Counted from the first letter of the stretch, positions 38,876-55,860 are shown. The stretch: DNA of 64,000 nt from CAVRQM01 sp963822705 (GCA_963822705.1 CAWGIX010000002.1:165363-229362); one strand, 5' to 3'. Numbers and translations: made by a program. Notes: generated by a model from the letters alone, not told the origin.

Positions 38876-39310
38876 ATGGCCAAAAAGATCGCCGGCTACA
38901 TCAAGCTGCAGATCCCTGCCGGCAAAGCGAACCCGTCGCCCCCGGTCGGCCCGGCGCTCGGTCAGCGCGGCCTCAACATCATGGCTTTCGTCAAGGATTT
39001 CAACGCTGCGACGGCGCAGATGGAGCCGGGCATGCCGGTGCCCGTGGTGATTACCGCCTATGCCGACCGCACGTTCAGTTACGTTACCAAGACCCCCCCG
39101 AATACGTATTTCCTAAAAAAGGCGGCCGGCATCGAGAAGGGCACTACCACGCCGGGCAAGGGGGCAGCCGTCGGGCGGGTGACCACCAGCCAGCTGCGCG
39201 AAATCGCGGCGAACAAGATGGTGCACATGAATGCCAATGACGTGGAAGGCGCGGTGCGCATGCTGGCGGGTTCCGCCCGTTCCATGGGCATCACCGTGGT
39301 GGAGGGCTAG
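38876..39310 (+). CDS. rplK: 50S ribosomal protein L11
   Basis: A 144-residue L11 that binds 23S rRNA at the GTPase centre. KIAGYIKLQIPAGKANPSPP, GPALGQRGLNIMAFVKDFN and YADRTFSYVTKTPP are typical. A strong AAAGGAGG ribosome-binding site sits 7 bp before the ATG. It is first in the rplKAJL-rpoBC block. nusG and secE, which normally precede it, are absent; the gene before is an SH3-like membrane protein. Confidence 0.98.
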   Translation: MAKKIAGYIKLQIPAGKANPSPPVGPALGQRGLNIMAFVKDFNAATAQMEPGMPVPVVITAYADRTFSYVTKTPPNTYFLKKAAGIEKGTTTPGKGAAVGRVTTSQLREIAANKMVHMNANDVEGAVRMLAGSARSMGITVVEG

Positions 39311-39312
39311 TC

Positions 39313-40006
39313 ATGGCGCACTCCAAACGCCTGGCCGCGGCGCACGAGAATTTTGACCCGTTGCGTCCCTATCCCGCTGGGCCAGGCGATCGGCCTGGTC
39401 AAGCGCAATGCCACGGCAAAATTCGACGAGACGGTCGAGATGAGCATGAACCTGGGGATCGACCCGCGCCATGCCGACCAGATGGTGCGCGGCGTGGTCA
39501 ACCTGCCGAACGGGACCGGCAAGCCGGTGCGCGTGGCCGTGTTCGCCCGCGGCGCCAAAGCGGAGGAGGCGCAGACCGCCGGGGCCGACGTGGTGGGTGC
39601 CGAAGATTTGGCCGAAAAGGTGCAGGCTGGCGACATCCAGTTCGACCGCTGCATCGCCACGCCAGACATGATGGCGCTGGTGGGACGGCTCGGCAAAGTG
39701 CTGGGACCGCGCGGCCTGATGCCAAACCCGCGCCTGGGCACGGTGACGATGGACGTGAAGGGCGCGGTGCAGGCAGCCAAGGGTGGTCAGGTGGAGTTTC
39801 GCGCCGAAAAGGCCGGCATTGTTCATGCCGGCATCGGCAAGGCAAGTTTTGCCGAGGACAAGCTGCTGGAAAATGCCCGCGCCTTTGCCGACGCCATCAT
39901 CAAGGCCAAGCCGGCCGGGGCCAAGGGCACATATGTGCAGAAATCAGCGCTGAGCAGTACGATGGGGCCGGGGGTACGGGTGGACATCACCACGCTGCAC
40001 GCCTGA
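39313..40006 (+). CDS. rplA: 50S ribosomal protein L1, frame break
   Basis: L1 of the ribosomal stalk base and autoregulator of its operon, about 230 residues. It starts MAHSKRLAAAHENFDPLRPY two bases after rplK. One extra C at CCC 39373-39375 breaks the frame; the rest runs LGQAIGLVKRNATAKFDE, then VAVFARGAKAEEAQ, and LMPNPRLGTVTMDV. An intact L1 is expected in a living cell, so a sequence error is likely. Confidence 0.96.
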
Positions 40007-40315
40007 ACAAGAATACGCCGTCCGCTGCGGCGGGCGGTGGGCAGGAGGCGAACGCCTCCGAACCTGTCCGAGACCGCACGTGACCCTTTCCGAGGGACTT
40101 AAGGGGCCCAACAGCCCGCGCGCGGGAGACGGGGAAGCCGGGAAGGTTTTCCGGCGGTTCCGGCTAGGAGATTTGCCGCCGCGCGCGGCCGTCTCCGCAT
40201 GGACAGGCGAACCGGGTTCTTGGCTCGGGCGCCGGTGGCGCTGCGGGCGAAAGACCCAGAGGGCAACCCGGCCGGATGCGGTCCACACGCAGCCGGCCAG
40301 ACAGGAGACGGGATT
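40007..40315 (+). promoter_or_regulatory. L10 leader region between rplA and rplJ
   Basis: About 309 bp without a gene. In most bacteria the L10 leader RNA in this gap binds the L10-L12 complex for feedback control. The stretch is very GC-rich, with several potential hairpins such as CCGTCCGC/GCGGGCGG near 40018-40037. Its place and base pairing fit such a leader. I cannot align it to the family model by eye, so this rests mainly on position. Confidence 0.4.
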
Positions 40316-40864
40316 TTGGACCGCACGGAGAAGCACGCCTTCGTGGCGTCGCTCGCCGCATCTTTGGCGGAAACGTCCTTTGTCGTCGTCAGCCGCAATA
40401 CCGGGCTGTCGGTCGCCGAGGTGACGGATTTGCGCCGCCGGATGCGCGCGAATGGCGCCACCTACAGGGTGGCGAAGAACCGGCTGGCCACCCGCGCCCT
40501 GGATGGGACCCGCTTCGACGGTCTGAAACCGCTACTGAAAGGCCCGACCGCGCTCGCGTGGTGCCGGGACCCTGTGGCGGTGGCCAAGACGGCCGTCGAG
40601 TTCGCCAGGCTCAACGATAAGTTCGTCGTGCTCGGCGGCGCGCTCGGACCCCAGCTGCTCAACGCGGACGGGGTCAAGGCGCTGTCGGAGCTGCCGTCGC
40701 TGGAGGCGCTGCGCGCCGGGTTGCTGGGGATGCTGAATACCCCGGCCACGCGGATCGCCGGCATCCTCCAGGCGCCGGGCGGACAGATCGCCCGGGTGCT
40801 GGCCGCCTTCGCCCGCAAGAATGGGGGCGAGGACGCGGGGACCACCGAGGCGCAGGCGGCCTGA
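40316..40864 (+). CDS. rplJ: 50S ribosomal protein L10
   Basis: A 182-residue L10, the stalk base that carries L7/L12 dimers. The TTG at 40316 gives the usual DRTEKHAFVASLAASLAET start and follows CAGGAGACGGG; the frame is open farther upstream but that part is not conserved. SFVVVSRNTGLSV and YRVAKNRLATRAL are family features. The C-terminal helices that hold L12 are present. Confidence 0.95.
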   Translation: MDRTEKHAFVASLAASLAETSFVVVSRNTGLSVAEVTDLRRRMRANGATYRVAKNRLATRALDGTRFDGLKPLLKGPTALAWCRDPVAVAKTAVEFARLNDKFVVLGGALGPQLLNADGVKALSELPSLEALRAGLLGMLNTPATRIAGILQAPGGQIARVLAAFARKNGGEDAGTTEAQAA

Positions 40865-40942
40865 GCCGCGCTGCCATGGAGTTGAACCGAGGCCGGGGCA
40901 CCGGCCTTGCATGGAACCGACCGGACTACAATTTAGGGATAA

Positions 40943-41342
40943 ATGACCATGGCTGACCTATCGAGGCTGGTGGACGAGCTGTCCAACCTGACCGTGCTGG
41001 AGGCTGCGGAGCTCTCCAAGCTGCTGGAAGACAAGTGGGGCGTGTCAGCGGCGGCACCCGTCGCGGTGGCGGCGGCCCCTGCCGCAGGTGCTGGCGGCGC
41101 CGGCGGCCGCCGCGGCTCCGGCCGAGGAGCAGACCGAGTTCACCGTCACCCTCGCCAAGGCGGGCGACAAGAAAATTAACGTGATCAAGGAAATCCGCAC
41201 CATCACGGGTCTCGGCTTGAAGGAGGCCAAGGACCTCGTCGAGGGCGCGCCGAAAACCGTGAAGGAAGGCGTGAACAAGGACGAGGCGGCGAAGATCAAG
41301 AAGATGCTTGAAGACCAGGGGGCCAGCGTCGAAGTCAAATAG
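40943..41342 (+). CDS. rplL: 50S ribosomal protein L7/L12, frame break
   Basis: L7/L12 of about 132 residues. The dimerising N-terminus is MADLSRLVDELSNLTVLEAA, reached from ATG 40943 or ATG 40949. An Ala-rich hinge contains the frame break at GG 41087-41088; one G is extra. The C-terminal domain (FTVTLAKAGDKKINVIKEIR, LGLKEAKDLVEGAP) is intact and binds translation factors. It is followed by a hairpin attenuator before rpoB. Confidence 0.96.
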
Positions 41343-41346
41343 GTCG

Positions 41347-41378
41347 GCGGCAGCCTTGCGGTTGCCGCGGAATTTTTT
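41347..41378 (+). terminator. Intrinsic-terminator-like attenuator between rplL and rpoB
   Basis: A 9-bp stem (GCGGCAGCC 41347-41355 with GGTTGCCGC 41360-41368, one G-T pair) with a TTGC loop is followed by GGAATTTTTT. This is a classical intrinsic-terminator shape. In E. coli a partial attenuator in the same gap lowers rpoBC relative to the ribosomal genes; the same role is inferred here. Confidence 0.75.
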
Positions 41379-41498
41379 GCGCGAGGCGGAGAGGGCGGGA
41401 ATCGATCGGATTTCCGCCCCGATCCCGTTCGGAGTTTCGGGTTCTTCTCGAACCGCCTCCGGAGCGGATGTGATGATGGACAGGGCAGCAGGACAAGC

Positions 41499-45678
<4,180 letters not shown>

Positions 45679-45769
45679 GGCGCGCCCTGACTGGCTACTA
45701 TGATCGCTGCTGCCGGCGGGAGGCGTCGTTCTCTCGCCCGGCATGCGGCCTGAAAGGGATAATCGGCAC

Positions 45770-49933
<4,164 letters not shown>

Positions 49934-49950
49934 CGTTCTCCCACACGTTT

Positions 49951-49985
49951 GGGGCCGGTGATCGCAAGATCACCGGCCCCTTGTG
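49951..49985 (+). terminator. Intrinsic terminator after rpoC
   Basis: A perfect 13-bp stem (GGGGCCGGTGATC 49951-49963, GATCACCGGCCCC 49968-49980) with GCAA tetraloop and TTGT tail lies 17 bp after the rpoC stop. The T tract is short, but the stem is long and uniquely placed. Confidence 0.8.
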
Positions 49986-49987
49986 TC

Positions 49988-50050
49988 CTACTTGAAGTTG
50001 CCCCGGTTTGGTGGAGCCCCTCTAGCTTTCGCAGGAGGTTCAGAGATGCC
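49988..50050 (+). mobile_element. Possible end remnant of an insertion sequence
   Basis: A 63-bp stretch between the rpoC terminator and the end of hslU. It begins CTACTTGAAGTTGCCCCGG, contains GGTTTGGTGGAGCC, and ends GCAGGAGGTTCAGAGATGCC. The last part is a strong ribosome-binding site and ATG with no gene behind it. It looks like the left terminal segment and orfA start of an IS3-type element, cut after ATGCC. This rests on memory of such ends; no inverted-repeat partner or transposase is present. Confidence 0.35.
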
Positions 50051-50061
50051 CGGGACCCCGG

Positions 50062-51384
50062 TTAAAGAATGAACCGGCTCAGGTCGCTCTGGCTCGCCAG
50101 CGGGGCCACGCGCTCGCGCACATAGCTCGCGTCGACCGTCTTGGTCTCCCCGGCATGGTCGCTGGCGGAAAAGCTCACTTCCTCCAGCAGCCGTTCCATC
50201 ACCGTCGCCAGTCGCCGGGCGCCGATGTTTTCCACCCGATCGTTGATGTCGGCGGCCAGATCGGCCAGCGCGTCCACCGCATCCTCGGTGAACGCCAGAG
50301 TCATGCCCTCGGTGCCGATCAGCGCCTGGTACTGTTTCAGCAGCGAGTGTTCCGGCTCCGTCAGGATGCGCCGCAAGTCCGCGCGTGACAGCGGGGCCAG
50401 TTCCACGCGAATCGGCAAGCGGCCCTGCAATTCCGGCAGCAGGTCGGCGGGCTTGGCCAGATGGAACGCGCCCGAAGCGATGAACAATACATGGTCGGTT
50501 TTTACCGGCCCGTATTTTGTTGAAACCGTGGTGCCCTCGATCAGCGGCAGCAGGTCGCGCTGCACGCCCTCGCGGCTGACGTCACCGCCGCGGAACCCGC
50601 CCTCCATGGTGCGCGCGCACACCTTGTCGATCTCGTCGATGAACACGATGCCGTTCTGTTCCGCATGTCTCACCGCCTCGCGGGTGATGCGGTCGTTGTC
50701 CAGCAGCTTGTCGGCCTCCTCGCGCTCCAGCGCCTCGCGCGCTGCGGCCACCGTCATCTTGCGCGTCTGCTGCGGACCGCGGCCGAACATCCCCTTCATC
50801 ATCTCGCCGATATTGATCACCTGCCCGGGCGGCATGCCCGGCAGATCGATTTGCCCGATCGGCACGCCGGCCGAGGCTTCCACGGCAATCTCGATCTCGC
50901 GCTCCTCCAGCTCGCCATTGCGCAGCATTCTCCGAAACTTTCCACGTGTATCCGCCGCGGCGTGCTCGCCGGTCAGCGCCGTGATCAGCCGCTCCTCCGC
51001 CGCCGTCTCCGCCTTAGCCTGCACGTCCTTGCGGCTGGTCTCGCGCAGCTGGTTCAGGCTCACTTCCACCAGGTCGCGCGCGATGCTTTCGACATCGCGG
51101 CCGACATAACCGACCTCGGTGAATTTTGTCGCCTCGACCTTCAAAAACGGCGCCTGCGCCAGCCGCGCCAGACGGCGGGCGATCTCGGTCTTGCCGCAGC
51201 CGGTGGGGCCGATCATCAAGATGTTCTTGGGCACCACCTCTTCGCGCATGCCGTTGGCCAAATGCTGGCGGCGCCAGCGGTTGCGCATGGCGATGGCCAC
51301 CGCGCGCTTGGCGTCGTTCTGGCCCACGATGAAGCGGTCGAGTTCGCTCACGATTTCCCGCGGCGAATAGGTCGGAACTTCCAT
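50062..51384 (-). CDS. hslU: ATP-dependent protease ATPase subunit HslU
   Basis: A 440-residue AAA+ unfoldase that feeds HslV. MEVPTYSPREIVSELDRFIV opens it, Walker A is GPTGCGKTEIAR, VGYVGRDVESI follows, Walker B is GIVFIDEIDKV, and the C-terminal SRFIL tail that docks into HslV is present. It starts 11 bp after the hslV stop. The family's I domain lies between. No frame break. Confidence 0.98.
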   Translation of the reverse strand: MEVPTYSPREIVSELDRFIVGQNDAKRAVAIAMRNRWRRQHLANGMREEVVPKNILMIGPTGCGKTEIARRLARLAQAPFLKVEATKFTEVGYVGRDVESIARDLVEVSLNQLRETSRKDVQAKAETAAEERLITALTGEHAAADTRGKFRRMLRNGELEEREIEIAVEASAGVPIGQIDLPGMPPGQVINIGEMMKGMFGRGPQQTRKMTVAAAREALEREEADKLLDNDRITREAVRHAEQNGIVFIDEIDKVCARTMEGGFRGGDVSREGVQRDLLPLIEGTTVSTKYGPVKTDHVLFIASGAFHLAKPADLLPELQGRLPIRVELAPLSRADLRRILTEPEHSLLKQYQALIGTEGMTLAFTEDAVDALADLAADINDRVENIGARRLATVMERLLEEVSFSASDHAGETKTVDASYVRERVAPLASQSDLSRFIL

Positions 51385-51395
51385 CACAAATCTTC

Positions 51396-51962
51396 CTAGG
51401 CGATCGTTTCCACGACCACACTGTGGTTGGTGTAGACGCAAATGTCGGCGGCAATTTGCATGGCACGGCGGGCGATCTGCTCGGCCGACAAATCCGGAAT
51501 GTCGATCAGCGCGCGAGCCGCCGCCAGGGCGTAGTTGCCGCCGGAGCCGATCGCCACGACCCCGTCCTCCGGCTCCAGCACGTCGCCGTTGCCGGTGATG
51601 GTAAACGTGCGGTCGCGGTCGGCCACCGCCAGCATCGCCTCCAGCCGCCGCAAATAGCGGTCGGTGCGCCAGTCCTTGGCCAGTTCCACGCTGGCGCGCT
51701 CCAGCTGCCCGGGAAACCGCTCCAGCTTGGCCTCCAGCCGCTCCAGCAGGGTGAACGCATCGGCGGTGGCGCCGGCAAATCCTGCGATCACCGATCCGCC
51801 GCTGCCGATCCGCCGCACCTTCTTGGCATTGCCCTTCATCACGGTCTGGCCCATTGTTACTTGGCCGTCGCCGGCCATGGCCACCTGCGGGCCGCGGCGG
51901 ACGCACAGGATCGTGGTGCCGTGCCACCCCACGGGGTCGTGCGAAGCAAAATTGTTGTGCAT
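51396..51962 (-). CDS. hslV: ATP-dependent protease proteolytic subunit HslV
   Basis: A 188-residue proteasome-beta-like peptidase. A propeptide MHNNFASHDPVGWHG is cut before the catalytic Thr (TTILCVRRG), giving T1 at residue 16. VAMAGDGQVTMG, RRIGSGGSVIAGFAG and AIGSGGNYALAAA are conserved. Upstream of and close to hslU on the same strand; divergent from hisB, with 91 bp between starts. Confidence 0.97.
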   Translation of the reverse strand: MHNNFASHDPVGWHGTTILCVRRGPQVAMAGDGQVTMGQTVMKGNAKKVRRIGSGGSVIAGFAGATADAFTLLERLEAKLERFPGQLERASVELAKDWRTDRYLRRLEAMLAVADRDRTFTITGNGDVLEPEDGVVAIGSGGNYALAAARALIDIPDLSAEQIARRAMQIAADICVYTNHSVVVETIA

Positions 51963-51969
51963 GATGCAC
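51957..51969. promoter_or_regulatory. 13-bp palindrome at the hslV start codon
   Basis: GTGCAT-G-ATGCAC is a perfect odd-centred palindrome that includes the hslV start codon and lies in the divergent hslV/hisB gap. It could be an operator or a translation-control hairpin, or chance. No regulator can be named. Confidence 0.3.
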
Positions 51970-52053
51970 CTAGATGGTGCGCTGCACATGATGGGGCAAG
52001 CGGCCGCCCCACCCCCGTTTGCCCGGCTGGAAGCGCTCCGGTATCGAGACCAT

Positions 52054-52644
52054 ATGTCCCGCCACGTCAGCATCCAGCGCACTACCAGCGAAACCGCCAT
52101 CTCCCTCTCCCTGGACCTCGACGGCTCCGGCCGCGCCGAGATCGGCACCGGCATCGGGTTCTTGGACCACATGCTGACCAGTTTCGCCCGCCACGGCCTG
52201 TTCGACCTGACCGTCGAGGCGCAGGGCGACCTGCATGTGGACCTGCACCACACCACCGAGGATGTCGGCATCGTTTTGGGCCAGGCTTTTGTCCGCGCGC
52301 TGGCCGACAAGCGCGGCGTCACGCGGTTCGGGCAGGCGCTGGTGCCGATGGACGACGCCCTGGTCGAGGCCGCGGTCGACCTGTCGGGGCGGCCCTATCT
52401 GGCCTGGTCGGTGCCGTTCGAGCGCGCGGCGATCGGCGAGATGGACACCGAGCTGTTCGAGGAGTTCTTTCGCGCGCTGGCGATGAACGGCCTGTTCAAC
52501 CTGCACCTCGAACATCGCCGCGGACACAACGCACATCACGTCGCCGAAGCTTGCTTCAAGGCGAGCGCACGGGCGCTCCGCCAGGCCGTGCAGATCGACG
52601 CCCGACTGCAAGGCGCGCTGCCCAGCACGAAAGGGGCGCTATGA
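52054..52644 (+). CDS. hisB: Imidazoleglycerol-phosphate dehydratase
   Basis: A 196-residue monofunctional HisB (histidine step 6), manganese dependent. GIGFLDHMLTSFARHG, DLHVDLHHTTEDVGI and RGHNAHHVAEACFKA hold the metal-binding His and acidic residues. ATG at 52054. The next gene overlaps the stop (ATGA). Gene hisH follows after one small gene; hisA and hisF do not. Confidence 0.97.
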   Translation: MSRHVSIQRTTSETAISLSLDLDGSGRAEIGTGIGFLDHMLTSFARHGLFDLTVEAQGDLHVDLHHTTEDVGIVLGQAFVRALADKRGVTRFGQALVPMDDALVEAAVDLSGRPYLAWSVPFERAAIGEMDTELFEEFFRALAMNGLFNLHLEHRRGHNAHHVAEACFKASARALRQAVQIDARLQGALPSTKGAL

Positions 52645-53003
52645 GAGTGTTCACCGCGCATTTGCGCGCCGCCACCGCGCCGGTGCTGGTCCCGGAACGT
52701 TTCTCCTGGGGTGCGGCCATCTTTGGCCCGTTCTGGCTATGGGCGCACCGGGCCTGGATTCCCGGCATCTTCGCCCTGTTGGCCTGGCTCGCCGCCGGCG
52801 CGGTGCCCTTGCATGCGTGGCGGCCATGGCTGGAGGCAGCGGTCATCGTGCTGCTGGGCCTGTTCGGCCAGGATTTGCGCCGCTGGTCGCTGGCGCGCCG
52901 CGGTTTCTTGCTGGCCCACGTCGTCGCGGCCGGCGACCAGGACGAGGCGTTGGCGCGCCTGCTGACCCGCCGCCCGGACTTGCAGGAGATGGCGGTACGG
53001 TGA
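52641..53003 (+). CDS. DUF2628 membrane protein
   Basis: A 120-residue protein: MRVFTAHLRAATAPVLVPE, then ERFSWGAAIFGPFWLWAHR and two to three membrane segments, as in DUF2628. It often lies between hisB and hisH in alphaproteobacteria (recalled). It overlaps hisB and hisH by 4 bp each, so all are translationally coupled. Function unknown. Confidence 0.8.
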   Translation: MRVFTAHLRAATAPVLVPERFSWGAAIFGPFWLWAHRAWIPGIFALLAWLAAGAVPLHAWRPWLEAAVIVLLGLFGQDLRRWSLARRGFLLAHVVAAGDQDEALARLLTRRPDLQEMAVR

Positions 53004-53642
53004 AGGTCGCCGTCATCGACTACGGCAGCGGCAACCTGGCTTCCGCCTCGCGCGCGCTGGCAAGTGGCGGGGCAGCGCGCCGGCCTCGACGCCGACATCC
53101 TCGTCACTGCCGATCCCCATGTCGTGGAAAAAGCCGACCGCATCGTGCTGCCCGGCCAAGGCGCTTTTGCCGATTGCGCCAGCGGCTTGGACGCGGTCCC
53201 GGGACTGCGCGAGGCGGTGCTGCGCGGCGCCGAGGCAGGCAAACCGTTTCTTGGCATCTGCGTGGGGATGCAGCTCATGGCCGAGCGCGGGCTGGAGCAC
53301 GCGACCACGCCCGGCTTCTGCTGGATCAAGGGCGACATTGCCGTCATGGCGCCGCCGCCGCCGCTCCGGCTGCCGCAGATGGGCTGGAACGAACTGCTGT
53401 TCTCGGCAGAAAAGCCGCATCCGCTGCTGGATGGTCTGCAGCAGCGGGACCATGTTTACTTCGTGCACAGCTACGCCCTCAGCGGCGGCAATCCGGCCGA
53501 CTGCATCGCCGTCACCGACTATGGCGGGCCGGTGGTCGCCATGGTGGCGCGCGGCAACCGCGCCGGCACGCAGTTCCACGTCGAGAAAAGCCAGGAAGTC
53601 GGGTTGCGCATCCTCCACAACTTTTTGCGCTGGGCGCCATGA
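53000..53642 (+). CDS. hisH: Imidazole glycerol phosphate synthase glutaminase subunit, frame break
   Basis: A class I glutamine amidotransferase of about 213 residues that feeds ammonia to HisF. It opens VKVAVIDYGSGNLASASRAL. The nucleophile is in FLGICVGMQLMAE, and the His/Glu pair in GTQFHVEKSQEVG. The frame breaks at AA 53062-53063; deleting one A joins ALA to VAGQRAGLDADILV. GTG start at 53000. HisF is not in the window, so the partner must be elsewhere. Confidence 0.93.
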
Positions 53643-54565
53643 CCGCGCCGCGGCCGTTGCCTTCCCGGCGCGTGCTGGTGGCCGATGCGCAGATTCGCCG
53701 GCTGCGACGGCGCCTGCGCCCGCCCGAGCGGCCGCGCTTCCGCGGCCTGTCGTTCAACCGCATCATCCCCAACCTGCTGACCCTGATCGGTCTCTGCGCC
53801 GGCCTGACCGCGATGCGGTTCGCGCTGGAAGCGCGGTTCGGCGCGGCGGCGGTAGCCATCACCGTGGCCGCCTGCATCGACGGGCTGGACGGACGGCTGG
53901 CCCGGCTGCTGAAAGCCACCTCGCGGTTCGGCGCCGAGTTCGACAGCCTGGCCGACTTCCTGTGTTTTGGCGTGGCGCCAGCCTTCGTGCTGTATCTCTG
54001 GGCGCTGCAGTCCGCGCGGGGCTACGGCTTCATGCCTTGCCTCCTGTTCACCGTGTGCATGGCGCTGCGGCTGGCGCGGTTCAACGCCTCGCTGGAGACG
54101 ATGTCCGGACCGGCTTCCCATCCCGCTTACACCTACAATTTCTTCACTGGCGTCCCCGCGCCGGCGGGCGCCGGGCTCGCCCTGTTTCCGCTGTTCGTCG
54201 GGCTGGAGGCGCGGTCGATGGGCTGGCATCACCTCGCCGCGTTTGCCGAGCATCCGTTGCCCTGCGCGGTGGTGCTCTGCGGGGTCGCGTTCCTGCTGGT
54301 ATCAACGCTGCCGGTATGGAGCTTCAAGAATTTCAAGGTGCCGGCGGATTTCGTGCTGCCGCTGCTGCTCGGCACCGGCCTGTTCGCCGCGTTGCTTGTG
54401 GCCGACCCGTGGGCGGCGATGGCTGCGGCGGGCGTGATCTACTTGGGTATGCTGCCGTTCAGTGTCCGCAGCTTCCGCAGGCTACGGGCGGCAGCCGAAA
54501 CCAATCGCCCGCTGGACGCGGTACCGACGCAACTGGGCGCGGCAAAACAGGGAGAGGTTCGATGA
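53639..54565 (+). CDS. pssA: CDP-diacylglycerol-serine O-phosphatidyltransferase
   Basis: A 308-residue membrane enzyme making phosphatidylserine from CDP-diacylglycerol and serine. The CDP-alcohol phosphotransferase motif is DGLDGRLARLL (residues about 81-91), followed by FGAEFDSLAD, with all Asp residues present. LARFNASLETMSGP and YTYNFFTGVPAPAGAG are typical of type II PssA. No psd gene is adjacent. It overlaps hisH and the next gene by 4 bp. Confidence 0.92.
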   Translation: MTAPRPLPSRRVLVADAQIRRLRRRLRPPERPRFRGLSFNRIIPNLLTLIGLCAGLTAMRFALEARFGAAAVAITVAACIDGLDGRLARLLKATSRFGAEFDSLADFLCFGVAPAFVLYLWALQSARGYGFMPCLLFTVCMALRLARFNASLETMSGPASHPAYTYNFFTGVPAPAGAGLALFPLFVGLEARSMGWHHLAAFAEHPLPCAVVLCGVAFLLVSTLPVWSFKNFKVPADFVLPLLLGTGLFAALLVADPWAAMAAAGVIYLGMLPFSVRSFRRLRAAAETNRPLDAVPTQLGAAKQGEVR

Positions 54566-55164
54566 GCTACAGCGGCGAACTGATCGACCGGTCGGGGCTG
54601 CGCATCGTGCGTAGCTCGGCGCTCGCCCGGAACTGGTGGGCGCTGGTGCTCCGGGGTGTGGCCGCGCTGATTTTCGGCGCCATCTGCTTCCTTTACCCGG
54701 TTGTCGGGCTGAGCTCGCTCGTCTTCGTGATCGCCATCTACCTGCTGGTCGATGGTGTATTCAGCATCGTCGGCTCGATCCGCGCGATGGCTCATCACGA
54801 GCGCTGGGGATTGCTGCTGCTGGAGGGGATCGCAGACATCATCATTGGAATTGTCGCACTGGTGGTCCCGGTCGTTGCGGTCGCCGTTTGGACCATCATT
54901 TTGGGCGCGTGGGCGATCGTGACGGGAGCGTTGATGCTGGGGGCAGCTTTCCGGTTGCACACCGGGCACGGCAACTGGCTGCTGGGCCTGGGCGGTGCCG
55001 TCTCCCTCATCTGGGGCGTGCTGCTGCTGTTCTGGCCCATTCCCGGAGCGCTGGTACTGACGATCTGGCTGGGTGCATACGCCGTGATATTCGGTGTCAT
55101 GATGATAGCCTTCGGGCTGCGGCTGCGGGCGCGCCACGTCGAAGGTCCCCTTCCGGCGCACTGA
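54562..55164 (+). CDS. HdeD-like membrane protein (DUF308)
   Basis: A 200-residue protein with six hydrophobic helices in repeats (LVLRGVAALIFGAICFLYPV, LLLEGIADIIIGIVALVVPV, GLGGAVSLIWGVLLLFWPIP). This is the HdeD/DUF308 family, linked to acid stress in E. coli. Its start overlaps the pssA stop (ATGA). Role here unknown. Confidence 0.88.
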   Translation: MSYSGELIDRSGLRIVRSSALARNWWALVLRGVAALIFGAICFLYPVVGLSSLVFVIAIYLLVDGVFSIVGSIRAMAHHERWGLLLLEGIADIIIGIVALVVPVVAVAVWTIILGAWAIVTGALMLGAAFRLHTGHGNWLLGLGGAVSLIWGVLLLFWPIPGALVLTIWLGAYAVIFGVMMIAFGLRLRARHVEGPLPAH

Positions 55165-55174
55165 GGCGCCCAGG

Positions 55175-55588
55175 TCAGCGACGCGGCCGGCCTCCGATGA
55201 AGCGCGTGATCAGGCCGAGACCGGCCCGACGGAGCACCGGCCCGACAACGGCCGTCATGATGGCCGCCTCGGCCATCTGCGACCGCGCTTCCTCGCGCAC
55301 CGCGATCGCCTCGCGCTCGATACGATCCGGCCCCGAGAAGGCAGCCAAGCCGCCAAAGATGGCGACGATCAGCAAATCCACCCCGGCTACGACAAGCGCC
55401 GCCGGAATCCGGTGCAGGACGATCAAGAGCGCGAGAAACCCGATGACGTGCAGCCCCGCGAGCAGCGCCAGCGCAAAAATCGCGGCGACCGCGCCATAGA
55501 CGGCCCGCAATACCGTGCGCCGGAGTAATCGGCGTAACCGAAGAGCTTCGGCCTGGGCAGCGATCTTGCCGAGGCGAATAAGACGCAC
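55175..55588 (-). CDS. Small membrane protein, holin-superfamily III-like
   Basis: A 137-residue protein: a basic N-terminus (MRLIRLGKIAAQAEALRLRR), two adjacent membrane helices (AVYGAVAAIFALALLAGLHV and LVVAGVDLLIVAIFGGLAAF), then a charged amphipathic helix. It follows the DUF883 gene by 2 bp, an association seen often, so the pair is probably an envelope-stress unit. The family name is tentative. Confidence 0.6.
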   Translation of the reverse strand: MRLIRLGKIAAQAEALRLRRLLRRTVLRAVYGAVAAIFALALLAGLHVIGFLALLIVLHRIPAALVVAGVDLLIVAIFGGLAAFSGPDRIEREAIAVREEARSQMAEAAIMTAVVGPVLRRAGLGLITRFIGGRPRR

Positions 55589-55590
55589 GG

Positions 55591-55860
55591 CTATCGGGCG
55601 AGACGGCCGAGAAGGTATCCCGCCGCTGCGGCGACCAGTATCGAGGCGATCGGCATTTCGCGAACCTGGTTGGAGAGTGCCTCAGCCTGATGCTGCGCTA
55701 TGTCGCTGGCTTGCCGGGCGTAATCCTGAGCCCTGCCGGCTGCGTCGGAGACCAACGGCGTGACCCGCTCGCGCATCAGCTGGTCCACTTGGCCGCGTAG
55801 CTGACGGATTTGCTCGTTCGCATCGGAAGACGCTTCACGTAGGCGGCTGCTTGTTGCCAT
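55591..55860 (-). CDS. DUF883 (ElaB/YqjD-like) membrane-anchored protein
   Basis: An 89-residue protein with a long amphipathic helix (EQIRQLRGQVDQLMRERV, AQDYARQASDIAQHQAEAL) and a C-terminal anchor ending SILVAAAAGYLLGRLAR, the ElaB/YqjD pattern. E. coli homologues bind ribosomes in stationary phase. First gene of a two-gene minus-strand unit. Confidence 0.85.
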   Translation of the reverse strand: MATSSRLREASSDANEQIRQLRGQVDQLMRERVTPLVSDAAGRAQDYARQASDIAQHQAEALSNQVREMPIASILVAAAAGYLLGRLAR

